NCBI GenBank assembly: GCA_002389905.1
Contig: DGRE01000023.1
Coordinates: 1-49,769 of the forward strand
DNA from: Hungatella sp. UBA4396
Lineage (GTDB): Bacteria > Bacillota > Clostridia > Lachnospirales > Lachnospiraceae
Length of the DNA stretch: 49,769 nucleotides
Direction of reading: 5' to 3'
The position numbers were made by a program, and so were the translations under genes. Below, one piece after another: positions 43,587 to 49,769 of this stretch (positions within the stretch are counted from its first letter, which is position 1; each line of letters starts with the position of its first letter). Below the pieces are notes generated by a model. It did no database searches, was not told the origin of the DNA, and was given only the letters and a program-made list of their open reading frames with translations.

Positions 43587-43732
43587 GCAGTGCGAACCAG
43601 AAAGTGGAAGCTTTTTTTCGTTGTGCTCGCACATAAGAAAAAAAGCTTCCACTTTCTGGTTCATAGGGCGAATGCCCGTGAGCGAGCGAATCCGTAGGAT
43701 TTGCGAGCTGCACTGCGGACTAGCGGACCGCA
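43587..43732. repeat. Nested palindromic element with 26-bp perfect inverted repeat
   Basis: The arms 43594-43619 and 43637-43662 are exact inverse complements (start GAACCAGAAAGTGGAAGC), separated by a 17-nt loop that itself folds (TGTGC-TC-GCACA). Further hairpins follow: GGGC-GAAT-GCCC (43666-43677), GCGAATCC-GTA-GGATTTGC (43686-43704) and TGCGG/CCGCA (43714-43732). GCAGTGC at 43587 and GCACTGC at 43710 enclose most of it. The arms include T7 and A7 runs, so the main hairpin could also terminate transcription in both directions. It looks like a dispersed palindromic repeat; whether copies exist elsewhere cannot be seen here. Confidence 0.75.
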
Positions 43733-43750
43733 CAGAAAAATCAGCAAGCG

Positions 43751-43820
43751 CCCCCCCCCCCGCATTCCGCAATGCACACCCCCCCTCATCCCCAAAGAAA
43801 AAGAAAGAAGAACCCCCCCC
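43751..43820 (+). other. Three poly-C tracts upstream of the CPBP gene
   Basis: Runs of 11 C (43751-43761), 7 C (43779-43785) and 8 C (43813-43820). The last directly abuts the ATG at 43821, leaving only a weak AAGAAAGAAGAA as ribosome binding site. Such runs can change length during replication. Confidence 0.7.
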
Positions 43821-44564
43821 ATGCCCTCCATACTACTACGCCTAATCCTCCCCATATTTTTCCACACCGCCATCACCACCGCCATATACCTGCTTCTCCC
43901 CCTGGGCCCTCTGGAGTCCACCGCCCTATCAGCCCTCCTATGCACCCCAGCCCTGGCCTACATCTACACCAAAGACCAAGCCCTCCGCCCCCTGGCACCA
44001 TCCATCCCCCGGCACCGCCTGCTCCCAATCCCAGCATTCGGCGCCGCCCTATGCCTCCTTTTAAACACCATAATAACCGCCCTGAACCTCCCTCAAAACT
44101 CCCCTGCCTACCAGGAAGCTGCCAGGGCCATATACTCCCCGCCCTTCATCCTCCAGCTTTTATCGACAGCCCTCATAATCCCAATAGCAGAGGAATTCAT
44201 TTTCAGAGGAATGATATTCGCCCCCTTCCGTGACAAATTACCCTTCCTCCCCTCGGCCTGTATCTCAGCCCTAATATTTGCCCTTTACCACGGAAACCTC
44301 CCCCAGGGAGTATACGGATTTTTAATAGGAATAGCAGCAGCCTGGCTATACGAGCTTTACAAATCCCTCGCAGCCCCCATCCTGCTCCATATATCCGCCA
44401 ACCTGCTTTCCATATGCATAACCAATACCGATTTTTTAACCCCATTATTTACCACCCCCACCACCCTCACCCTAACAATCACAGCAATCATTTCCGCAGC
44501 CATATCCACAATCTGCGGAATATGGATATACAAGAAAAACACCTTAAAGGAGGACATTTTGTGA
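43821..44564 (+). CDS. CPBP family intramembrane metalloprotease
   Basis: A 247-aa membrane protein with about seven hydrophobic segments and the CPBP (CAAX protease and bacteriocin-processing, Abi) motifs: EEFIFR (124-129), FALYH (153-157) and HISAN (190-194), whose Glu and His residues bind zinc. Family members cleave within membranes or give bacteriocin self-immunity; the role here is unknown. Base use is striking: third positions are overwhelmingly C and the strand is poor in G, unlike most genes around it. The frame is open from 43701 through poly-C tracts, but that stretch encodes low-complexity sequence, so the ATG at 43821 is chosen. It overlaps the next gene by GTGA. Confidence 0.82.
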   Translation: MPSILLRLILPIFFHTAITTAIYLLLPLGPLESTALSALLCTPALAYIYTKDQALRPLAPSIPRHRLLPIPAFGAALCLLLNTIITALNLPQNSPAYQEAARAIYSPPFILQLLSTALIIPIAEEFIFRGMIFAPFRDKLPFLPSACISALIFALYHGNLPQGVYGFLIGIAAAWLYELYKSLAAPILLHISANLLSICITNTDFLTPLFTTPTTLTLTITAIISAAISTICGIWIYKKNTLKEDIL

Positions 44565-45580
44565 AACTGTTATCTGTAGCAATTCCATGCTATAATTCTG
44601 AAGCCTATATGAGGAACTGTATTGAATCCCTTCTTCCCGGAGGAGACGAAGTCGAAATCCTAATCGTAAATGACGGTTCTACCAAGGACAGAACTGGAGA
44701 AATTGCAGATGAATACGAATGTAACTACCCAGGCATCTGCCGTGCCATCCACCAGGAAAACGGCGGCCACGGCGAAGCTGTCAATGCAGGCTTAAGAAAT
44801 GCCCAGGGAATTTATTTTAAAGTAGTAGACAGTGATGACTGGGTAGACGAATCCGCCTACCGGGAAATACTTAACACCTTAAGAACCTTTGTATACGGAG
44901 AACAGACCCTGGATATGCTGATCAGCAACTTCGTATATGAAAAACAAGGCGCAAAACGAAAAAAAGTCATGAACTACAAGACAGCCCTCCCCGAAGGCCA
45001 GATATTCACCTGGGATGACGTAAAAGTATTCATGATGGGACAATACATCCTCATGCATTCCGTCATTTACCGTACCGGCCTATTAAAACAATGCAACCTG
45101 GAACTCCCCAAGCATACTTTTTATGTGGACAACATTTTCGTTTACCAGCCTCTGCCTCACGTAAAAACCATGTACTACTTAAATGTAAATTTCTACCGCT
45201 ACTACATCGGAAGAGAAGACCAGTCGGTCAATGAAAGCATTATGATCGGCCGCATCGACCAGCAGATCAGGGTAACAAAGCTGATGCTTGGCTACTACGA
45301 TGTCACAAAGGTCAAACAGCGCAAGCTGCGCCACTATATGGTCCGTTATCTGGAAATCATGATGACCATTTCCTCCATTCTGGCTATCAAGTCGGAAAGC
45401 GAAGAAAATATGGAGAAGAAAGCAGAGCTTTGGCAGCAGCTCAGAAAACAGAACTTAAAGCTGTATTTGCGGCTCAGATGGGGCTTTATGGGACAGGGAG
45501 TAAACCTGCCCGGCAAGAGCGGACGCCATTTCCCCATTGCAATCTATAAAATGACCCAAAGATTTTTCGGTTTCAATTAA
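44561..45580 (+). CDS. Family 2 glycosyltransferase
   Basis: A 339-aa GT-A fold glycosyltransferase: LLSVAIPCYNSEAYMRNCI at the start, ILIVNDGSTKDRT, and the metal-binding DSDDW near residue 95. It transfers a sugar from a nucleotide donor to a wall, lipid or exopolysaccharide acceptor. It has no membrane helix. The frame extends upstream into the CPBP gene, but AAAGGAGG lies before the GTG at 44561, which gives the proper N-terminus. GTGA overlap means coupled translation with the CPBP gene. The acceptor is unknown. Confidence 0.9.
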   Translation: MKLLSVAIPCYNSEAYMRNCIESLLPGGDEVEILIVNDGSTKDRTGEIADEYECNYPGICRAIHQENGGHGEAVNAGLRNAQGIYFKVVDSDDWVDESAYREILNTLRTFVYGEQTLDMLISNFVYEKQGAKRKKVMNYKTALPEGQIFTWDDVKVFMMGQYILMHSVIYRTGLLKQCNLELPKHTFYVDNIFVYQPLPHVKTMYYLNVNFYRYYIGREDQSVNESIMIGRIDQQIRVTKLMLGYYDVTKVKQRKLRHYMVRYLEIMMTISSILAIKSESEENMEKKAELWQQLRKQNLKLYLRLRWGFMGQGVNLPGKSGRHFPIAIYKMTQRFFGFN

Positions 45581-45590
45581 ACAAAAACAA

Positions 45591-45635
45591 GACTGCTGCA
45601 AAGAGAATATTTCTCTCGCAGCAGTCCCATTTTTT
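45591..45635. terminator. Intrinsic terminator between convergent genes
   Basis: GACTGCTGC (45591-45599) pairs with GCAGCAGTC (45618-45626). Inside it AGAGAA (45602-45607) pairs with TTCTCT (45611-45616). A run of T follows within about three bases. It serves the glycosyltransferase and perhaps the PAP2-like gene. Confidence 0.85.
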
Positions 45636-45636
45636 A

Positions 45637-46293
45637 TCACCCAATAGCTTTTTCAGAAACCTCGCTCCTTCCCGGTACATAAGAACCGGAATATACAAAC
45701 TGATACATAATACTGGCCATAACCAAAGCCCCAAGCCCGTCAAATGCGGAATGCTGTTTTAAGAAAACAGTTGCAAGACATATGGAAACCATCAGCAGGA
45801 AAGATCCAATCTGAATCAGCCTGTATTGCCTCAATTTCTCACTATGGCTGACTGCAATATGAATACAGATGGAATTATAAACATGAATGCTTGGGAATAC
45901 ATTGGTGCAGGTATCCTTGCTGTAAAGGAAAGAAACAACATAAGAAAAAACATTCTTACCCGGATCAATGACCGGCCTGAAATCCGTTCCGTTAGGAAAT
46001 ACGGTACAGACCATCAAGCTAATCGTCATACCCGTAAACAGCATGGTGCACAGCTTATAATAATCTTTTACATCGGCAAAGAAAAAATAAAGAATGGCAG
46101 CCGATACATAAAAAAACCATAACAAATACGGAACAATAAAATACTCATTAAAAGGAATATAATCGTCAATGGCAACGTGCATGATATGGTAATGATTGGT
46201 CACCTTTTTTTCCAGGTAAAGGAACCATGGGAGGTAAATAAAGGCATAGCTTAAAACCCAGGCGTGTCTGTACCTGTAAAACAGATTTTTCAT
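45637..46293 (-). CDS. PAP2-superfamily membrane protein
   Basis: A 218-aa membrane protein with about six hydrophobic segments. It has the second and third acid-phosphatase motifs of the PAP2 superfamily: FPSIHVYNS and a KQHSAFDG block with the catalytic His and Asp. The first motif (Lys...Arg-Pro) is only loosely represented, around PNGTDFRPVIDPG. This form resembles the inositol phosphorylceramide synthase-like/PAP2_3 group. It may dephosphorylate or transfer lipid phosphates. Monocistronic; the 122-bp gap before it holds no other gene. Confidence 0.8.
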   Translation of the reverse strand: MKNLFYRYRHAWVLSYAFIYLPWFLYLEKKVTNHYHIMHVAIDDYIPFNEYFIVPYLLWFFYVSAAILYFFFADVKDYYKLCTMLFTGMTISLMVCTVFPNGTDFRPVIDPGKNVFSYVVSFLYSKDTCTNVFPSIHVYNSICIHIAVSHSEKLRQYRLIQIGSFLLMVSICLATVFLKQHSAFDGLGALVMASIMYQFVYSGSYVPGRSEVSEKAIG

Positions 46294-46415
46294 AAGAGTT
46301 ACCCTTCTCCATTTTGCTGGTTGAAATAATGTTTAGCAGCTTTGATGGATTATATCACACTCATTTTGCCACTACAAGGGTATTTAAAAAATGTTAATAT
46401 TTTATTTAGGAAACC

Positions 46416-46910
46416 TTAACTGGTTTTAATAACGCCGCAGGCAATTTTCTCTCCGGAGTTTCCAGAAGGTTGTGTAGTGAAATTATCCACCATGCGGTGA
46501 ACCACAACAGATTTTCCCATAATGTCCTCAATAAAGAACCGTTTATCATAGAAAGCCATCCAGGCATAGCCCTGATTGCCGAAAAGGGGAGGGAAGTCCC
46601 CGGCGTGATATGGATGGGGAAGATGTCTGGGATTGAAATGCTCGCCTGTGTTGGCAAAATTCTGGCTGCAGTCGCCGTATTCATGGATATGGAACCCATA
46701 AAAATCGCTTGAGCCGGGGATGTTGACATTGGGAAGGTTGAAAAATTCCGCTTCAACCAGGATTCCTCCGTAAGGGGTGGAATAAAATCTTACCATCCCG
46801 CTGATATCGGGAAAATCCGTCCCGCCAGTTACCCAGGCCATAGCCTGCGGAGTCTGGTTGGTTAAAATATGTTTAAAATTCATTCCTGGCGTAATTTGCT
46901 GAGCTTGCAT
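46416..46910 (-). CDS. Cu/Zn-type superoxide dismutase family protein
   Basis: A 164-aa protein of the copper-zinc superoxide dismutase fold. Copper ligands His74, His76 (FHIHE), His91 (GEHF) and His138 (VVVHRM), zinc ligands His91, His99, His102 and Asp105, and the disulfide pair Cys81 and Cys158 are all present. The active-site arginine that guides superoxide (Arg143 in the human enzyme) is Lys155 here. There is no signal peptide, although bacterial forms are usually exported. AAGGAGG precedes the ATG. A dismutase is unusual beside a superoxide reductase in an anaerobe. Confidence 0.88.
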   Translation of the reverse strand: MQAQQITPGMNFKHILTNQTPQAMAWVTGGTDFPDISGMVRFYSTPYGGILVEAEFFNLPNVNIPGSSDFYGFHIHEYGDCSQNFANTGEHFNPRHLPHPYHAGDFPPLFGNQGYAWMAFYDKRFFIEDIMGKSVVVHRMVDNFTTQPSGNSGEKIACGVIKTS

Positions 46911-47036
46911 GTCTGATACCTCCTTACAATCTGCATTGAGATTTTATGTTCCTATTTTATGGCTCCATCATGCAGTTTATGAAAAGTATAATCTTTTTAT
47001 AAAGTAGTTGATAGCAGGCCAAACTTTGTGTATAGT

Positions 47037-47140
47037 ATAGCTTATAAGAAGCTGCTTTTCAGCTTCTCATAAAAGGCGCTGCCTTTGGCGCCGTCCATCC
47101 GATTATGAAAATTTATTTTCATGATATAGCTTATGAGAGC
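47037..47140. repeat. Cluster of three hairpins flanked by near-direct repeats
   Basis: AGAAGCTG-CTTTT-CAGCTTCT (47047-47067, extendable by TTAT/ATAA past one mismatch), GGCGC/GCGCC (47075-47079 with 47088-47092), and ATGAAAAT-TT-ATTTTCAT (47105-47122). TATAGCTTATAAGA near 47037 is echoed by TATAGCTTATGAGA near 47125. The cluster sits in the noncoding gap before the NUDIX gene. It could be a small palindromic mobile element or a structured leader. Confidence 0.55.
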
Positions 47141-47184
47141 TTAGAGCACCGAGAACCTGGCAGGAAGAAAGGCAGAAGAGCAGA

Positions 47185-47868
47185 ATGGAACGAAAGAATG
47201 AAGAAGGACTGACAGAAAAAGAATTTCTTGCGCAGTATCGCCCGGGAAATTATGAACGTCCGTCAGTGACAGTTGACATGCTGATTTTTGCGGTGGATCA
47301 GGAAGAAACGGAAGCAGAAGCGGAGATTCTGCTTATCAGACGGAAGAACCATCCCTGTATCGGACAGTGGGCAATTCCCGGAGGTTTTGTGGAAATGTCG
47401 GAATCCTTGGAAGAGGCAGCAGCAAGAGAGCTTGAAGAGGAAACCGGATTAAAACATATCTTTATGGAGCAGCTTTATACCTGGGGAAGCGTAAAGCGGG
47501 ACCCAAGGACCAGAGTGATATCCGTGTCTTACATGGCTGCAGTTCCAAAAGACAGCCTGATTCCAAAGGCCGGAGATGACGCAGAAGATGCCTGCTGGTT
47601 CCAGGTAAAGAAAAAAAAGCTGTCTGATTTAGGAAACGGGGCTACTTACGGACTTACCATTGAAAGTGAAGAGAAACATATATTTATGAGTTACCGGATC
47701 ACGGAAACCTATGAACGCCGGGGAATGATGTGGGAAAGAGAGACAGAGGCAGAGCTTTTGCCGGCCATCGATATTCTAGATCAGGAAAAGCTGGCCTTTG
47801 ATCATGCTGAAATTTTAAGTATGGCTATGGACAGGCTGGAAGAAATAGAAAAAGAATATGTAGAATAG
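47185..47868 (+). CDS. NUDIX hydrolase, ADP-ribose pyrophosphatase-like
   Basis: A 227-aa cytoplasmic NUDIX protein. The NUDIX box is intact (GGFVEMSESLEEAAAREL then EEETG), giving the catalytic glutamates. The order VDMLIFAV, LLIRRKNHPCIGQWAIPGGF resembles ADP-ribose/NADH pyrophosphatases and NrtR relatives, but a C-terminal winged helix is not evident; the final 60 residues are acidic and helical. It probably hydrolyses a nucleoside-diphosphate derivative. It starts after a GAAGAGCAG purine-rich stretch. Confidence 0.87.
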   Translation: MERKNEEGLTEKEFLAQYRPGNYERPSVTVDMLIFAVDQEETEAEAEILLIRRKNHPCIGQWAIPGGFVEMSESLEEAAARELEEETGLKHIFMEQLYTWGSVKRDPRTRVISVSYMAAVPKDSLIPKAGDDAEDACWFQVKKKKLSDLGNGATYGLTIESEEKHIFMSYRITETYERRGMMWERETEAELLPAIDILDQEKLAFDHAEILSMAMDRLEEIEKEYVE

Positions 47869-47876
47869 ATTTTTTG

Positions 47877-47910
47877 AAAGTGCATGCCTGGGCAGGGGAT
47901 GCACTTTTTT
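47877..47910 (+). terminator. Terminator of the NUDIX gene
   Basis: AAAGTGCAT (47877-47885) pairs with ATGCACTTT (47899-47907), followed by TTT. Confidence 0.85.
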
Positions 47911-47948
47911 GTAAGAAAATTTTAATCGGAAAATCAGAGGATTTGTGA

Positions 47949-47954
47949 TATACT
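47949..47954 (+). promoter_or_regulatory. Extended -10 of the carboxypeptidase gene
   Basis: TATACT at 47949-47954 preceded by TGTGA. It puts transcription start near 47961, downstream of an in-frame TTG at 47956, supporting the ATG at 48004. Confidence 0.5.
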
Positions 47955-48003
47955 ATTGTCAGAAATTACCTATATAATGAAAATGCACAGGAGATTACAG
48001 GAT

Positions 48004-49347
48004 ATGATAAAAAAATCACGCAGATTATGGAGCCTGGCAATCAGTTTCAGCCTTCTTGCAGTTATCCCTTCTTATGGAAACGTTCCCATCGTTCCTGCCT
48101 TCCCGGGAAGCAGCAGCGGGACAGAAAACGTCAGCGGACCTTCGGCAGGACAATCCCAGGCAGGCCCTGGAATAACCCTTCCGGCAGCAGAAAATAACCA
48201 GACATCCCAGACATCAGAAGCCAAAAACATAGCCCAGCCGGAGATCCAGTCCGAGGGCGCAGTTCTTATGGATGCCGCCACGGGAACCATTCTGTACTCC
48301 CAAAACGGAGAAACAAAGTATTATCCCGCCAGTATTACAAAAATCATGACAGCTCTTTTGGTTGCAGAGAAAAGCAGCCTGTCCGATACAGTGACATTTT
48401 CAAAGTCAGCCACCACAAACCTGGAATCAGGAGCTGTAACCCTGGGCCTTGTGGAAGGGGACAAGCTGACCGTGGAACAGAGCCTTTACGGCCTGATGCT
48501 GAAATCAGCCAATGAAGTTGCCAATGGCCTGGCAGAGCACATTTCAGGAAGTGTCAGCAACTTTTCAGCCCTGATGAATGCAAGGGCAAAGGAGCTGGGC
48601 TGTACCAGCACCAATTTTGCCAATCCCAATGGGTTAAACAATTCCAGCCATCAGACTACGGCCCGGGACATGGCTTTGATTGCCAGGGCTGCCTTTCAAA
48701 ACGATACCGTAAGAAAGGTGACCTCGACGTTAACCTATCAGATCCCCGCCACGAAAAACGCCAAGGCCAGAACCATTTCCATGGGGCATAAGATGCTTTA
48801 TTCCGGGGATTCCAGATTTTATCCAGGTGTGATGGGCGGAAAGACCGGCTATACATCCCTGGCAGGAAACACCTTAATCACCTGCGCGGAGAAAAACGGC
48901 GTGCGCCTGATTGCGGTTATTATGAAAAGCAAATCGACCCACTATGCAGATACAAAGGCTCTTTTTGATTACGGATTTGCCTTAAAATCATCAGGGGAGG
49001 TAACCTCCCAGGCTTCCCAAAATTCCCAGACTCCGGCTGCGGGCTGGGTGCAGACCGGATCAAAATGGTATTACATAAAGCAAAATGGAGCAAAGGCCGC
49101 CAATGAATGGCAGAAAATAGACGGAGTGGACTATTGGTTTGATTCTGATTCTTTTATGGCTACCGGCTGGAGAGAGCTTACAGGAGGAACCTGGTATTAC
49201 CTCCGCAGCAGCGGGGCCAGGGCGCTGAATACCTGGGTGGAAAGCAGCGGGAAATGGTATTACTTAGGTGGAGACGGAGTCATGCTTAAAAACACCGTTA
49301 CTCCTGACGGCTACCGTCTGGATTCCTCCGGTGCGTGGGCAAGTTGA
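48004..49347 (+). CDS. D-alanyl-D-alanine carboxypeptidase with C-terminal wall-binding repeats
   Basis: A 447-aa penicillin-binding protein of the DacA/DacF (peptidase S11) type. Order: an N-terminal signal peptide (LWSLAISFSLLAVIPSYG), a Ser/Gln/Thr-rich linker, and the catalytic domain with SITK (Ser110, Lys113), SAN (168-170) and KTG (280-282). The C-terminus has tandem tryptophan/tyrosine-rich repeats (GWVQTGSKWYYIKQNGAKA, GWRELTGGTWYYLRSSGARA, TWVESSGKWYYLGGDG) of the choline-binding/CW_binding_1 type. It trims the terminal D-Ala of peptidoglycan stem peptides while held to the wall by the repeats instead of a membrane helix. CAGGAG precedes the ATG. Confidence 0.92.
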   Translation: MIKKSRRLWSLAISFSLLAVIPSYGNVPIVPAFPGSSSGTENVSGPSAGQSQAGPGITLPAAENNQTSQTSEAKNIAQPEIQSEGAVLMDAATGTILYSQNGETKYYPASITKIMTALLVAEKSSLSDTVTFSKSATTNLESGAVTLGLVEGDKLTVEQSLYGLMLKSANEVANGLAEHISGSVSNFSALMNARAKELGCTSTNFANPNGLNNSSHQTTARDMALIARAAFQNDTVRKVTSTLTYQIPATKNAKARTISMGHKMLYSGDSRFYPGVMGGKTGYTSLAGNTLITCAEKNGVRLIAVIMKSKSTHYADTKALFDYGFALKSSGEVTSQASQNSQTPAAGWVQTGSKWYYIKQNGAKAANEWQKIDGVDYWFDSDSFMATGWRELTGGTWYYLRSSGARALNTWVESSGKWYYLGGDGVMLKNTVTPDGYRLDSSGAWAS

Positions 49348-49431
49348 AATTTGCCCTGCAATACCCCATAGCCGGTATTGCATATTAGCCGAAAATGGAT
49401 TATAATCTGGTCAGGAAGGAGAAATAAATTA

Positions 49432-49656
49432 ATGAGAAGACATATTTTTAATGCAGTTTTTTACTCACTCTGTTTTGGCATACTTTTTTTTGCTATGTAC
49501 CGCCTTGCATTTATGGTGCCGCCTTCCCGCGGCATTCCGGGATACCGGCAATATCAATTGGGAGTTATGGCCATAAGTGCCGGAGTAGGGCTTATGGTAG
49601 TCGTGCCTAATCTTATTATTGAATATTTAATCGGAGGCTGGGCTTCCCGGTTATAA
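49432..49656 (+). CDS. Small two-helix membrane protein
   Basis: A 74-aa hypothetical protein with two hydrophobic helices (FNAVFYSLCFGILFFAMYRL and the segment MAISAGVGLMVVVPNLII) joined by a short proline-rich loop. AAGGAG lies about twelve bases before the chosen ATG; the frame is open further upstream but without a better site. It follows the carboxypeptidase by 84 bp. I do not recognise a family. Confidence 0.6.
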   Translation: MRRHIFNAVFYSLCFGILFFAMYRLAFMVPPSRGIPGYRQYQLGVMAISAGVGLMVVVPNLIIEYLIGGWASRL

Positions 49657-49722
49657 TTTATTGATGCAGAAAAAACACGGCCTTTTTATCAAGCGGGCAA
49701 GTCAAATACTTTGGTGTGGAGG

Positions 49723-49745
49723 AGAGCCTATAAGGGCTCTTTTTC
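49723..49745 (+). terminator. Intrinsic terminator at the right edge
   Basis: AGAGCC (49723-49728) pairs with GGCTCT (49735-49740), followed by TTTTTC. It probably ends the transcript of the small membrane protein gene. Confidence 0.75.
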
Positions 49746-49769
49746 TCATGTAATAGGAAAGTTCTCCTG

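Noticed and set aside
43587..43732. CRISPR array or insertion-sequence ends
   Set aside because: No regular repeat-spacer pattern and no transposase gene between or beside the arms.
43661..44233. Open frames on both strands through the poly-C region
   Set aside because: They encode proline/histidine- or glycine/arginine-rich low-complexity sequence caused by base skew; the CPBP frame alone has family motifs.
46406..46756. 116-codon frame antisense-phase to the dismutase gene
   Set aside because: It is a frame shadow of the dismutase gene, which has all metal ligands and a good ribosome binding site.
1..49769. tRNA or rRNA genes
   Set aside because: No cloverleaf with TTCGA/TTCAA arm context or conserved rRNA segment was recognised on reading both strands.

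Overview
The window reads like a chromosome segment of a Gram-positive anaerobe of the Lachnospiraceae (Clostridium / Lacrimispora / Enterocloster type). This rests on strong AGGAGG ribosome binding sites, YesM/YesN two-component pairs beside carbohydrate ABC importers that lack their own ATPase, a DUF4317 protein, desulfoferrodoxin, an anaerobic sulfatase-maturase-type radical SAM enzyme and a clostridial carbamate kinase. No rRNA, tRNA, CRISPR array, phage or insertion sequence was found. The species assignment is inference.

Layout. (1) 1-1.9 kb: an anSME-type radical SAM enzyme and a TauE/SafE permease. (2) 2.0-4.9 kb, minus strand: a tightly overlapping three-gene operon of a cytoplasmic solute-binding-fold protein, a HypB-like P-loop GTPase with two CxxC pairs, and an ABC-type ATPase without any membrane partner. 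I recognise no named system here. (3) 4.9-5.8 kb: phased repeats, a palindrome, a small ORF and a compact structured RNA gene with its own promoter and terminator. (4) 5.8-11.2 kb: a LysR regulator with a MetE-like methyltransferase, a MATE exporter, 3-methyladenine glycosylase I and an RsmH paralogue. (5) 11.4-15.7 kb: a PTS operon (PRD regulator, EIIB, EIIC of the ascorbate type) ending in a TrpA-like TIM barrel. (6) 15.9-37.7 kb: a polysaccharide-utilisation region with two modules. Each has a YesM kinase, a YesN AraC-type regulator, a lipoprotein sugar-binding protein and two permeases. The enzymes are heparinase II/III, GH88 unsaturated glucuronyl hydrolase, a DUF2264 protein and GH2 beta-galactosidase. 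(7) 37.7-41.5 kb: a microprotein gene with an overlapping upstream ORF, desulfoferrodoxin, DUF4317 and a full-length FokI-like type IIS restriction endonuclease with no methyltransferase nearby. (8) 41.5-49.8 kb: polysaccharide deacetylase, a carbamate kinase variant, a palindromic repeat and poly-C tracts before a CPBP protease, a GT2 glycosyltransferase, a PAP2-like membrane protein, Cu/Zn superoxide dismutase, NUDIX, D-Ala-D-Ala carboxypeptidase and a small membrane protein.

How it works together (inference). Region 6 would sense acidic glycan fragments at the membrane, import them through the two ABC systems using a shared MsmX-type ATPase encoded elsewhere, and break them down with a lyase, the unsaturated uronyl hydrolase and beta-galactosidase. 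The sulfatase-maturase-type enzyme and the TauE permease at the left edge fit a diet of sulfated glycans, but no sulfatase lies inside the window. The strongest candidates for something new are the three-gene nucleotidase system, the solitary FokI homologue, the unassigned RNA, the TrpA-like protein inside a PTS operon, and the hairpin / poly-C region at 43.6-43.8 kb.
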